This document shows, in pieces, positions 34,880 to 42,986 of a stretch of 64,000 bases of DNA; positions within the stretch are counted from its first letter, which is position 1, and each line of letters starts with the position of its first letter. Below the pieces are notes generated by a model. The model made no database searches, was not told where the DNA came from, and saw only the letters and a program-made list of their open reading frames with translations. Made by a program: the position numbers and the translations under genes. Source of the DNA: Olsenella urininfantis (GTDB lineage: Bacteria > Actinomycetota > Coriobacteriia > Coriobacteriales > Atopobiaceae); contig NZ_LT732540.1 in assembly GCF_900155635.1 (NCBI RefSeq), forward strand, positions 501,551 to 565,550, in the 5' to 3' direction.

Positions 34880-35565
34880 TGCGCTCCGGTATCCCTGACG
34901 CCCTGGTGCTGGCGTTCTCGTGCGTCCTGATGGGGGTGCTGCTGTGCGCAAGGACCTAGGCAAGGCCGGTTGTCCCCGCCGTCGAGGCGGATGTCCAGGA
35001 GTTCCGTTACGAGGGCGGCACCGAGCCGACCCTGAAGGACGTCTCGCTTGAGCTTGCCTGCGGGGGCCTGACCGTGCTCACGGGCCTTTCCGGCTGCGGC
35101 AAGACGAGCCTGCTCAGGCTGGTCTGTCGTCTCATTCCCGACTTCTTCGAAGGCAGGCTCAGCGGCAGGGTGGCGGTGCTCGGCCGCGACTGCGCCAGCT
35201 ACGCCTCCGGAGAGATCTCCAGGCATCTGGGCCTGTTATTTCAGGACCCACGAGGGCAGTTCCTCTCCGCTCGGGTTGAGGACGAGATTGCCCTTACGGG
35301 AGAGAACCTGGGCATGGGATACGACCGACTGCGTCAGCGCGTAGAGGAGGCGCTGGACGATGCCGTCCTCGGCCGCAACGACGCGCGGGCCATCAACTAC
35401 CTGCCGCTCCCTGACGCCGGCTTTGCCGTTCCCACGCCCGACCACTACCTGCCGCTGCTCACGGTTCTGGGGGCATCCCAAGACGAGGTGCCCCAAGTCT
35501 TCAACCGAAAGCACACGTTGGGGTCCATTGCCATGACCAGCTATGCCTTTGGCATGGAGGAATAG
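34880..35565 (+). pseudogene. Decayed ECF-type ABC transporter fused in frame to a YgiD-type dioxygenase tail
   Basis: One frame runs through three remnants. Up to the TAG at 34957-34959 it reads GIPDALVLAFSCVLMGVLLC, possibly the last codons of a transmembrane T-component. From 34960 it reads an ATPase N-terminal half without a start codon: FRYEGGTEPTLKDVSLEL, Walker A TGLSGCGKTS and Q-loop LLFQDPRGQF. Near 35350-35365, before any ABC signature or Walker B, it switches to the C-terminus of a DODA/YgiD extradiol dioxygenase: NYLPLPDAGFAVPTPDHYLP, LLTVLGAS and GSIAMTSYAFGMEE. Both parent genes lack essential halves, so no ATPase or dioxygenase activity is expected. A deletion joining two formerly separate loci is the simplest origin. 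Confidence 0.75.
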
Positions 35566-35593
35566 GCCGTCCGCCACTCTCGCTCAGACGCAC

Positions 35594-35643
35594 TTGACAG
35601 GTTCTCCTCACGTTACTACTGTGTATATACAACATACACAGTA
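35594..35643 (+). promoter_or_regulatory. Promoter and autoregulatory operator of the GntR-ABC operon
   Basis: TTGACA (35594-35599), a 17-base spacer and TACTGT (35617-35622) form a sigma-A type promoter. A perfect 9-bp inverted repeat, TACTGTGTA-N9-TACACAGTA (35617-35643), covers the -10 element and start region. It is the expected binding site for the YtrA-type GntR protein encoded 24 bases downstream. Repressor binding would occlude polymerase. Confidence 0.85.
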
Positions 35644-35666
35644 AGCACGTAAGAGAGGAGTGCCGC

Positions 35667-36041
35667 GTGGAGATTGTGCTCTCAAACTCGTCGGGAGTCC
35701 CCATCTACGAGCAGATAGCCTCGCAGATTCGCTCCTGCATCCTTTCGGGCGAGCTTGACCCCGGTGAGGCGCTGCCCTCGATCCGGGGGCTGGCCGCCAC
35801 GTTGCGCATCAGCGCCATCACCACCAAGCGCGCCTTCGCGGAGCTCGAGGCCCAAGGTCTCATAGAGACCGTGCCTGGAAAGGGCAGCTTCGTCGCCGGC
35901 ATAGACCCCGAGCTCCTGCAGGAGGAGCGCCTCAGGCGCGTCGAGCAGGCCCTGTCGCGGGTGCTGCTGGAGGCGCGCGAGGCGCAGCTTGGAAGGCAGG
36001 AGCTCGTCGAGATGCTTGACCTGATGTTTGAGGAGGAGTAG
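35667..36041 (+). CDS. YtrA-type GntR-family transcriptional repressor
   Basis: GTG 35667 follows GAGAGGAG and gives 124 residues. The winged helix is clear: PIYEQIASQIRSCILSGEL, the PSIRGLAATLRISAITTKRA recognition region and FAELEAQGLIETVPGKGSFV. The remaining C-terminal part is only a short helical tail of about 45 residues, typical of the small YtrA subfamily, which has no large effector domain. These repressors control adjacent ABC exporters that respond to cell-wall antibiotics or other envelope stress. The operator dyad at 35617-35643 indicates autoregulation. Confidence 0.9.
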   Translation: MEIVLSNSSGVPIYEQIASQIRSCILSGELDPGEALPSIRGLAATLRISAITTKRAFAELEAQGLIETVPGKGSFVAGIDPELLQEERLRRVEQALSRVLLEAREAQLGRQELVEMLDLMFEEE

Positions 36042-36043
36042 GC

Positions 36044-37012
36044 ATGGCAAGGTGCATGGAGTCGTCCGTGGGGACGCTTGACCTTTCGGGCGAGCCCTCC
36101 GACCTGCGCGTGCGGGGGCTCGCAAAGAGCTTCGACGGTTTTGCCCTCAAGGACGTGAGCTTTGGCGTGCCCCGGGGAAGCGTGGTGGGGCTCGTGGGTC
36201 AGAACGGGGCCGGAAAGACCACCATCATGCGTGGAATCCTGGGGGAGCTCGCGTTTGACGGAGGCGAGGTGGAGCTCTTTGGCCAGCGCCTCTCGGGCCT
36301 GGACGATGCCGCGCTCAGGGCCGTCAAGTCTCGCGTGGGCTTCGTGAGCTCCGTCTGCGCCTATCCCGGCGAGATGAGCGTGGCTCAGGTTGCCACCATG
36401 CACTACCTTGCCTACCCGCAGTTTGACCACCAGCTCTTCGAGGAGCTGGCAGAGCGTATGGGGCTGCTTCCGCACGACCCCAGGCCGCATCTCAGCCATG
36501 CGGCCCGCAAGCTGGTGAAGGACCTTTCTCGCGGCATGGGCATGAAGCTGCAGCTGGCCTGCGCCCTGGCCTGCGGGGCAAGCCTGCTGGTCATGGACGA
36601 GCCCACGGCCGGACTCGACCCCATCGTGCGCGAGGAGGTGCTGGACATCATCCGCGAGTACCTGGAGCCGGGCGACAAGTCCGTGCTCATCTCAAGCCAC
36701 ATCACCAGCGACCTGGAGCACCTGGCGGACTACGTGATGATGGTGGACGCGGGCGAGCTGCTCTTCTCCTGTGAGGTGAGCCGCATAGAGGACGAGATGG
36801 GCCTGGCCCAGCTGCGCGCCGCAGAGCTGGAGCAGGTGCTGCGGGCGGACGAGAGGGGCTTCGGCCCGTTGCGCGCGCTGAGGCGCTCCGGCGTCACCGC
36901 GCTGCTGGTGGCAGACCGCCACGCCTTTGGGAGGCAGTTCCCGGACTATGTCTGCGACCCCGCAGACATAGACGACGTGATGACGCTCATGGTCAAGGGA
37001 GAGGTGATCTAG
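36044..37012 (+). CDS. ABC transporter ATP-binding protein (YtrB-like)
   Basis: This is a 322-residue ATPase starting two bases after the GntR stop. It has Walker A GQNGAGKTT, Q-loop region VGFVSSVCAY, signature LSRGMGMKLQLACAL (the LSxGMxxK form of the YtrB/BcrA drug-export type), Walker B LLVMDEPTAGLDP and H-loop SSHITSDLEHL. The C-terminal 90 residues are an accessory domain. It powers the permease encoded next, with translational coupling (stop TAG then GTG). Its substrate is unknown; the YtrA-type regulator suggests a cell-envelope-active compound. Confidence 0.9.
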   Translation: MARCMESSVGTLDLSGEPSDLRVRGLAKSFDGFALKDVSFGVPRGSVVGLVGQNGAGKTTIMRGILGELAFDGGEVELFGQRLSGLDDAALRAVKSRVGFVSSVCAYPGEMSVAQVATMHYLAYPQFDHQLFEELAERMGLLPHDPRPHLSHAARKLVKDLSRGMGMKLQLACALACGASLLVMDEPTAGLDPIVREEVLDIIREYLEPGDKSVLISSHITSDLEHLADYVMMVDAGELLFSCEVSRIEDEMGLAQLRAAELEQVLRADERGFGPLRALRRSGVTALLVADRHAFGRQFPDYVCDPADIDDVMTLMVKGEVI

Positions 37013-37723
37013 GTGAGGTCCCTGCTGTATGCGGACAGTTGTTTCGCCCTGCGCAGGATGAAGCAGTATCTGCTGGTTGCGCTGGTAATCGCGCTCGTTC
37101 CCGTGCTGTTGGGCGTATCGAGAGGCAGCGATCCTCTGGATATTCCGGCCGCATTCCAGATGATGGTGGGAATCGTCGCGCTCTACGTGATGCTCTTCTT
37201 CACCCTCTGCGCCAGCTTTCAGGCGGACGAGATGGGCGGCTGGGAGCGCGCCCGCCTGACCCTTCCCGTCACCCGGCGCGATGTGGTTCTGGGGCGCTAC
37301 CTCTTCATATTGCTCTCCCTGTGTTCCTTCGACCTGGTCATTACGCTGTTGGGCGTTGCCTCGGCCTGTCTTCTGCCACAGGCATTCCCTCTCATGCGCG
37401 ATGCCTTCGACCTCGGGGGGATGCTGCTCGCGGGAGCGGGGTCCATTGCGGCGTTTCTGGCGCTCGTATCGCTGCAGATGCCCTTCCTCTTCATGTGGGG
37501 CGCGCGAAGGGCATCGTTCGCGCTGTCTCTGCCTGCGCTGATCCCCTTGGCATCCATGGTCATTCCCAAGGACGCCGTTGCGCTCGTGGCTCGCGCGGCC
37601 ATCGTTTGGGTGGGATCTTGGGGCCCGTGGCCGGTCCTGCTCGTGTGCCTGCTGGCGGCGATGGTGATGTACGGCCTCTCCGCCCTGCTGTCATGCGTGC
37701 TCTACGAGAGGCGCGAGCTCTAG
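37013..37723 (+). CDS. ABC-2 type permease of the GntR-linked exporter
   Basis: GTG 37013 immediately follows the ATPase stop. The 236-residue protein has six hydrophobic segments, about 16-34, 47-67, 96-115, 136-152, 170-186 and 200-228. Between the second and third lies the ABC-2 permease landmark MGGWERARLTLPVTRRDVVLGRYL, a motif found in ABC2_membrane_5-type exporters. It forms the membrane channel for the upstream ATPase. A strong hairpin follows, closing the three-gene operon. Confidence 0.85.
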   Translation: MRSLLYADSCFALRRMKQYLLVALVIALVPVLLGVSRGSDPLDIPAAFQMMVGIVALYVMLFFTLCASFQADEMGGWERARLTLPVTRRDVVLGRYLFILLSLCSFDLVITLLGVASACLLPQAFPLMRDAFDLGGMLLAGAGSIAAFLALVSLQMPFLFMWGARRASFALSLPALIPLASMVIPKDAVALVARAAIVWVGSWGPWPVLLVCLLAAMVMYGLSALLSCVLYERREL

Positions 37724-37727
37724 GGGA

Positions 37728-37765
37728 GGGGAGGCGGGCGCGACATCCGGCGGACCCGCCTCCCC
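37728..37765 (+). terminator. Terminator of the GntR-ABC operon
   Basis: A perfect 11-bp stem, GGGGAGGCGGG (37728-37738) with CCCGCCTCCCC (37755-37765), closes a 16-base loop and is followed by GCTCGTTT. Confidence 0.8.
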
Positions 37766-37846
37766 GCTCGTTTCGCCTGTGATACGTGATCTTCCGGGCG
37801 CTGGCGCACATGCTATTCTTCTCCGAAACGATTTGGAGGTATGAGC

Positions 37847-39187
37847 ATGTCAAACGCCACAGCGCCCACGGGCCTCACCAAGGACAAGCTAGACGCGAAG
37901 GGTGGCCTCGTCGTAGGCATCACGCTGTTTTCCATGTTCTTTGGTGCGGGCAACCTCATCCTGGCACCCCTGATGGGGCTCTTGTCTGGTGTTCGCACCC
38001 CTGCGGCCCTTGTCGGCTTCCTGATCTCTGCGGTGGGGCTTCCCGTGCTCACAATTGCCGCGATAGCGCTTGCCGGCTCCGCGCGCGAGCTGGCAAATCG
38101 CATCGACCTCACCTTCTCCAAGGTCTTCGTTGCCCTTGTTTACCTGGCCATTGGCCCCTTCCTTGCCATTCCGCGCACGGCAACCACCTCGTTCGAGATG
38201 ATCCGCCCCCTGCTTGGAGACGAGCTTCCCGTCCAGCTGGCGCTCTTCCTGTTCTCCCTGCTCTTCTTCGTGGTGGCCTACTTCATGGCCATGCATCCCA
38301 GCAGGCTCACCAGCCTCATGGGCAAGCTCTCGGGTCCCACGCTGATTGCCCTCGTGGTCATTCTTCTTGCGGCGACCTTTGTGGCACCTCCGGGGTCTGC
38401 GGCTGGCGTGGCCTCCGCTCCCTACGACGAGCTCCCGCTCGTGGCGGGCTTTGTCACGGGATACCAGACCATGGACGTGCTCGCCGCCCTTGCCTTCGGC
38501 ATTGTCATCTCCATGAACGTGCGGGCCATGGGAGTTGATTCCGCCGAGGGCGTGGCGCGGCAGGTCATGCGCTCCGGCGTTGTGGCAGGGGCGTGCATGG
38601 CGGTCATCTACTGCGGCTTTGGCTACCTGGGCGCGGTCATGGGCAGCGTTGTCCCCGATGCGACGAATGGCGCAGAGGTCATCTCCGCGGCGGCGTCGGT
38701 GGAGTTTGGCGTCGCCGGAAGCGTCCTGGTCGCGGCCATCTTCACGCTCGCCTGCCTTAACGTGTGCATCGGCCTGATCTGCTCCATCGCGGAGTACTTC
38801 TCCGTGAACTACTCCCGCATGGGGTACAGGCGCTGGGCGCTTCTGGTGACCATCCTCTCGTGCCTGCTTTCCAACGTGGGCCTCACGGCAATCCTGGGCT
38901 ACTCCGTGCCGCTGCTCTCTGCCCTCTATCCTGTGGCGATCGTCCTGGTGATCATGGGGCTGGTGCAGAGAGGTGGGGCGCAGGCCCATGTCCCGGCATG
39001 GAGGCTCTCCGTGGCGCTCTGCGCAATTGGAAGCGTTGCCGTGGCGCTCCGAGACGGCTTCGCCCCAGGCGTGGAGCTGCCGTTTGACCTGCTTCCCCTT
39101 GCCAGCATGGGCATGGGCTGGGTGCTCCTGGCGCTGGTGGGCTTCGCGATGGGTCTCGCACTGGAGCGATTTAGGGCAAAGAAATAG
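37847..39187 (+). CDS. brnQ: Branched-chain amino acid carrier (LIVCS family)
   Basis: ATG 37847 lies 7 bases after GGAGG; ATG 37841 touches that site and is unlikely. The 446-residue protein has about 12 hydrophobic helices. It opens with the BrnQ signature GITLFSMFFGAGNLILAPLMG and contains PFLAIPRTATTSFEM, both characteristic of the LIVCS transporters. It imports leucine, isoleucine and valine with Na+ or H+ across the cytoplasmic membrane. No T-box or leader peptide is visible in the 80-bp upstream region. It is monocistronic. Confidence 0.9.
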   Translation: MSNATAPTGLTKDKLDAKGGLVVGITLFSMFFGAGNLILAPLMGLLSGVRTPAALVGFLISAVGLPVLTIAAIALAGSARELANRIDLTFSKVFVALVYLAIGPFLAIPRTATTSFEMIRPLLGDELPVQLALFLFSLLFFVVAYFMAMHPSRLTSLMGKLSGPTLIALVVILLAATFVAPPGSAAGVASAPYDELPLVAGFVTGYQTMDVLAALAFGIVISMNVRAMGVDSAEGVARQVMRSGVVAGACMAVIYCGFGYLGAVMGSVVPDATNGAEVISAAASVEFGVAGSVLVAAIFTLACLNVCIGLICSIAEYFSVNYSRMGYRRWALLVTILSCLLSNVGLTAILGYSVPLLSALYPVAIVLVIMGLVQRGGAQAHVPAWRLSVALCAIGSVAVALRDGFAPGVELPFDLLPLASMGMGWVLLALVGFAMGLALERFRAKK

Positions 39188-39288
39188 AACGATCCGATAA
39201 GTGGCGCTCGTCCTTTTGGGGATCTGACTTTTTCTCCCACTTGGATCATGCTCTTCAAACCACGAAGGCATGAGCGAGAGGAGAGGAA

Positions 39289-39624
39289 GTGGATCTGGTT
39301 GACGTTGATCGCACGTGGGCGCTCAAACATGGACTCGACTATGGCACGCATGAGGAGATTGAGAAAAGGAGAGGCTGTGGCATCGTCAACTTCCCCAAAT
39401 CAGCTCCGATGGCATACCTCTGGTCTGAACCTCTCCGCCATGAGCTGGAGCTGATTGCCTGGAAGAATGGCCCTGCGTGGTGCGGTTGCGTTAACTACAT
39501 CGGGCCAGAGTACGCTTGCGCCAGCGCTGAGGCACCGACCCTCAAGGAGCTGGTGACCCAGCTTCTGGACGAGGTCGTGTACCCAAGCCTTGCAGAGTAC
39601 ATCCTCACTCCAACTGATACGTAG
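39289..39624 (+). CDS. Hypothetical protein, 111 residues
   Basis: GTG 39289 is supported by GAGAGGAGAGGAA. The product is acidic and soluble, with no signal peptide, and contains several aromatic residues and a WCGCVNYIGPEYACASA segment with three cysteines. I do not recognise a family. It ends 7 bases before the convergent HNH nuclease gene and could be an accessory or immunity partner of that gene, but nothing in the sequence shows this. Its G+C is somewhat lower than its neighbours. Confidence 0.55.
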   Translation: MDLVDVDRTWALKHGLDYGTHEEIEKRRGCGIVNFPKSAPMAYLWSEPLRHELELIAWKNGPAWCGCVNYIGPEYACASAEAPTLKELVTQLLDEVVYPSLAEYILTPTDT

Positions 39625-39630
39625 CCTTAG

Positions 39631-40674
39631 TTATGCGGCGCCCGCCTGTTGGCGCACGAACTGCTCGAAGTGCATTGCCAGCAGGGAGTCAGACGGCCTT
39701 TTTGCCCTCTCGTTCGGAACGCGGATGGGCTTGTCTGCATAGCGGGCATAGGCCGAGCTTGCGATACGTTGGGAGAGGCGCAGCACGTGCGTCTCGGGCT
39801 CTATGGCAATGAGATTGGCGTCGTAGAGGAGATGTATATCAGCGCGCATCAGGATTCCGTTTACTATCCGCTGAGACCTCGTTCCGCGATACGGGTCGAT
39901 GTGTGCCGCCTGTAGGGTGTCGAGGACGTCCGTCTGCGTGACGGCACAGCTTCCGCCATATGCTGCGATAAGCGCCTTTCTAAAGTCTGCCTGTCTCTCC
40001 CTTCGAACGCGACGGTCAAACTTCAAGGCTTTCTCGCTGTCCGTGTCTTCGGCAAGCAGAAGGGCCTCCGCCTCTTTACGCTCTTTTCCCGTCAGGTCGG
40101 ATGGCATGAACGAGTAGAAAAGGCCTAGCGATTCCGTCCGCTCGTTGACGGGCCCATGCAAAGTGAACGTCTCGGTCTTCTCGTTGTAGCGTTCGACATA
40201 GGCAAGGCCGAGGACGGTGAAGCCACCTCGTTTCTTGTCCTGCACGATGACCCCTACGGGAACTCCGTCCTCCAGATTGCGCATGAGACGCTCATTTGAT
40301 TTGTCGGTGCTTCGCTTTCCTTCGGCAGTCCGATGGGCCTTGTAATCAAATATCCAGCTTCCATCGCCCCTGTCGATGACGTCCTTGTCGCTGTAATACC
40401 TCTGACTCTTAGATTGAACGGTCAGCGCGTATTGAGCCTTGCCGGCACCCTTTGAGGGCAGATTCTCATAGCTGGGGTAGTGGATGCCGCGCTGCGAAGC
40501 TACTGTGATGGGTAGCCCGGGAGGCGCGTCCTCACCATAAGGACGTTTGTCGATGTGCCTTCCCTCCTGCGCCATGAACCAGCTGAAAGCGGCGGCGAAC
40601 TCAGGGGGTGCGAGCCTCTCGGCTCGCCTCAGAGAGAGGAAGGAGACGTCACAGGTGTAGATGAGATCTGACAT
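39631..40674 (-). CDS. HNH endonuclease with an uncharacterised N-terminal domain
   Basis: ATG 40674 (TTAGGG upstream) gives 347 residues; ATG 40701 has no ribosome site. The C-terminal 120 residues are an HNH nuclease of the AAHI-x-PYRG class: CAVTQTDVLDTLQAAHIDPY, then IVNGILMRADIHLLYD, supplying the H, N and H of the motif. The N-terminal 200 residues (GIHYPSYENLPSKGAGKAQY, then SWIFDYKAHR) look like a recognition domain of solitary restriction-type HNH proteins. I could not name it. A role as a modification-dependent or anti-foreign-DNA nuclease is inferred. No methyltransferase is nearby. Confidence 0.75.
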   Translation of the reverse strand: MSDLIYTCDVSFLSLRRAERLAPPEFAAAFSWFMAQEGRHIDKRPYGEDAPPGLPITVASQRGIHYPSYENLPSKGAGKAQYALTVQSKSQRYYSDKDVIDRGDGSWIFDYKAHRTAEGKRSTDKSNERLMRNLEDGVPVGVIVQDKKRGGFTVLGLAYVERYNEKTETFTLHGPVNERTESLGLFYSFMPSDLTGKERKEAEALLLAEDTDSEKALKFDRRVRRERQADFRKALIAAYGGSCAVTQTDVLDTLQAAHIDPYRGTRSQRIVNGILMRADIHLLYDANLIAIEPETHVLRLSQRIASSAYARYADKPIRVPNERAKRPSDSLLAMHFEQFVRQQAGAA

Positions 40675-40813
40675 GTGCTGCCCTAACGGTCCGTCTTGCA
40701 TCTACGAGAACTATAGGCATTACGTTAATCCTGGTCTGATTAGATCGGCGTGTGGACCATTGCGAGACTGATGGGTAGGATATGCGCTGTAGCCAGGAAG
40801 GCGGAACGGGAGC

Positions 40814-41170
40814 ATGCCTGAGATTCGCATCAAGCGCGTGTATGAGGAGCCGTCAGCCGGCGACGGCTATCGGGCGCTGGTGGATAGGCTGTGGCCTCGC
40901 GGCATCAAGAAGGAGCTCCTCTCTCATGACCTCTGGGCAAAGGAGCTTGCGCCATCCACGGAGGCGCGCAAGGAGTTTGTCCACAAGGCAGAGAACCTCC
41001 CCGCGTTTCGCGCGCGCTACCTCACGGAGCTTGACTCCAGCGAAGCCGCGGCCCGCCTTGCGGACGCCCTTCTCTCGCACGATGTGGTGACCCTGCTCTA
41101 TGCCGCCAAGGACTCCCAGGTAAACCATGCCGTCATTCTCAAGGAGTGGCTGGACTCCCGCCAGGGGTAG
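40814..41170 (+). CDS. DUF488 (YeaO) family protein
   Basis: This has 118 residues with GGGAG before ATG 40814. It shows the YeaO-type DUF488 pattern: IRIKRVYEEP, YRALVDRLWPRGIKKE, LWAKELAPSTEARKEF and VTLLYAAKDSQVNHAVIL. It is cytosolic and of unknown biochemical function. It stands alone between the HNH nuclease and the hemolysin III remnant. Confidence 0.85.
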   Translation: MPEIRIKRVYEEPSAGDGYRALVDRLWPRGIKKELLSHDLWAKELAPSTEARKEFVHKAENLPAFRARYLTELDSSEAAARLADALLSHDVVTLLYAAKDSQVNHAVILKEWLDSRQG

Positions 41171-41191
41171 GGCAGGCGCGGCACCTGCCCC

Positions 41192-41290
41192 CTACAGGAC
41201 GAAGAGCATTGCCGAGAGAGCCATGCGCACGGCTCCCGCGATCACGAAGAGATGCCAGAATGTCCTGCGCCAAAATGCCGCGGCTCATTG
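41192..41290 (-). pseudogene. C-terminal remnant of a hemolysin III (PAQR) family gene
   Basis: Read leftward, codons ending at TAG 41192-41194 give FWHLFVIAGAVRMALSAMLF then VL, closely matching the conserved final helix of hemolysin III/TrhA proteins (HEIFHLFVLAGS-type). Just upstream another frame gives PRHFGAG, the residues expected before it, so a frameshift separates them. Everything N-terminal is gone, replaced by the promoter region of the DUF438 gene. It lies 22 bases past the DUF488 stop. It cannot encode a working protein. Confidence 0.6.
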
Positions 41291-41305
41291 TAGAACCTGC
41301 TCATC

Positions 41306-41321
41306 TGTTGTAAATGCAACA
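41306..41321. promoter_or_regulatory. CRP/FNR-family-like operator before the DUF438 gene
   Basis: TGTTG-TAAATG-CAACA (41306-41321) is a perfect 5-bp dyad with the 6-base spacer typical of CRP/FNR-family sites. It is about 97 bases ahead of the sensor-like gene. An HcpR- or FNR-like regulator sensing oxygen or NO is a reasonable guess. Confidence 0.4.
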
Positions 41322-41417
41322 AATTAGTTAGCTTGGGAAAACTAGAATGCAGGCAACGAGAAGCAGGCGTCGGTCGCCCACGAGCCGCGTCGCCAGAGAA
41401 GAAGGGTGGAAATCCTG

Positions 41418-42986
41418 ATGGACGAGAAGAAGATCGACCTCGAGAAGAGCGTGTTTGAACTGGTGAGCGCATACCCTGAGCTCAAGGATGTCCTTGCTGG
41501 ACTGGGTTTCGACGAGATTTGCAAGCCGGGACGCCTGCAGACCATGGGGCGCTTCATGACGCTGCCCAAGGGTTGCGCGCACAAGGGACTGCGGCTCGAG
41601 GACGTCGTGGCGGGCCTCGAGCGTGAGGGCTTCTCGGTCAGCGGTGCGCCACAGGTCAGCGCGGATGCTCCCGCGGCGGTGGCCAGCACCCTCGAGGAGC
41701 GTCGGATGCTGCTGAAGTCCCTGCTCGAGCGCCTGCAGGCTGGTGAGGCGGTGGAGGACGTCAAGGACGAGTTCGTCGCCAGCTTCAAGGACGTGGAGAG
41801 CTCGGAGATTGCCGCGGCAGAGCAGGAGCTCATCTCGGGCGGAGTTGCGGTTGAGGAGGTCCAGCGCCTCTGCGACGTGCATGCCACCCTCTTCGAGGGG
41901 CACCTCGCCTGCGGGCCCGCCTCCTCCTCTTCCCCGTCTGAGCAGCCAGGGCATCCCGTCTGGGTACTCCGGGAGGAGAACGCTGCCCTGTCCCGCCTGA
42001 TCGGTCTGCAGGCCCGCCCCGCCATCGAGCGTGCGCGCCGGGGTGGGATGGAGGACGCTCCTGCGCTCCGTGCCGCCATCGGCGAGATGGGGCAGCTTGC
42101 CGTGCACTACAAGCGCAAGGAGGAGCTGGTCTTCCCCTTCCTGGAGAGGCACGACGTGACCGCTCCCTCCAAGGTCATGTGGGGCAAGGATGACGAGGTG
42201 AGGGCCCTTCTGAAGGAGAGCTCGGCGCTGGCGGAGGAGGCGAGCGGCCCCGCCACCCTCCGTGCGGCTGCCGATCGGTTCGAGGAGGCCTGCGAGGCCG
42301 CGGACTCCATGGTCTTCAAGGAGGAGAACATCCTGTTCCCTCTGGCGCTTGACACGCTCAACGCCCGAGAGTGGCTGCAGGTGAGCCAGGACTCCGCCGA
42401 GTACGGGTACGCGTTCATCGAGGAACCGCCCGCATGGAGGCCCTCCATGATGGAGATGGCCGAGGCCGCTGTGCAGGAGGCGGAGGCGGAGAGGGCCGCT
42501 CGGGAGCAGGCGGACGTTGCCGACGCATCGAAGGACGGCAAGGTGCACCTCTCAACCGGAGAGTTCACCGCGGCAGAGCTCGAGGCGGTGCTCAACACCA
42601 TCCCCCTGGACATGACCTTCGTGGACAAGGACGACAAGACCCGCTACTTCAGCCACGGGGAGCATCGCTTCTTCGCGCGTCCCCAGAGCTGCCTTGGCCG
42701 CGACGTCTACGACTGCCACCCACCCAAGAGCCAGGCCATGGTGCGCCAGGTCTTCGACGACTTCCGCAGCGGCGCACGTGATTCCTACGAGTTCTGGATC
42801 CACATGGGCGAGCGCTTCCTCTACATCCGCTACTTTGCCGTGCGTGACGGGCAGGGAAACTACCTCGGCGCGCTTGAGACCACCCAGGACATCGCCCCCA
42901 TCCAGGCCATAGAGGGAGACAACCGTCGCGGTGCGGACGTGCGCCGAGAGGAGCGCGAGGCCGCAGGGGCCGCCGGTGGCTGCTAG
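41418..42986 (+). CDS. DUF438/hemerythrin/PAS multidomain sensor-like protein
   Basis: ATG 41418, with GGTGGA 7 bases ahead, gives 522 residues; GTG 41406 is an alternative. The domain order is a DUF1858-like unit (about 8-65: VFELVSAYPELKDVLAGLGF), a DUF438 helical unit (about 95-160), a hemerythrin HHE-type bundle (about 190-340: GQLAVHYKRKEELVFPFLER and VFKEENILFPLAL), and a C-terminal PAS domain (about 390-505: DMTFVDKDDKTRYFS). Proteins of this architecture are found in anaerobes and are thought to bind O2 or NO, or heme via the PAS domain. No output domain is present. The stop shares CTAG (42983-42986) with the convergent MoxR gene. Confidence 0.85.
   Translation: MDEKKIDLEKSVFELVSAYPELKDVLAGLGFDEICKPGRLQTMGRFMTLPKGCAHKGLRLEDVVAGLEREGFSVSGAPQVSADAPAAVASTLEERRMLLKSLLERLQAGEAVEDVKDEFVASFKDVESSEIAAAEQELISGGVAVEEVQRLCDVHATLFEGHLACGPASSSSPSEQPGHPVWVLREENAALSRLIGLQARPAIERARRGGMEDAPALRAAIGEMGQLAVHYKRKEELVFPFLERHDVTAPSKVMWGKDDEVRALLKESSALAEEASGPATLRAAADRFEEACEAADSMVFKEENILFPLALDTLNAREWLQVSQDSAEYGYAFIEEPPAWRPSMMEMAEAAVQEAEAERAAREQADVADASKDGKVHLSTGEFTAAELEAVLNTIPLDMTFVDKDDKTRYFSHGEHRFFARPQSCLGRDVYDCHPPKSQAMVRQVFDDFRSGARDSYEFWIHMGERFLYIRYFAVRDGQGNYLGALETTQDIAPIQAIEGDNRRGADVRREEREAAGAAGGC

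Noticed and set aside
39191..39247. GATCC...AAGTGG / CCACTT...GGATC inverted repeat after brnQ
   Set aside because: A 3-base bulge, a 32-base loop and no T-tract make it a weak hairpin, not worth calling a terminator.
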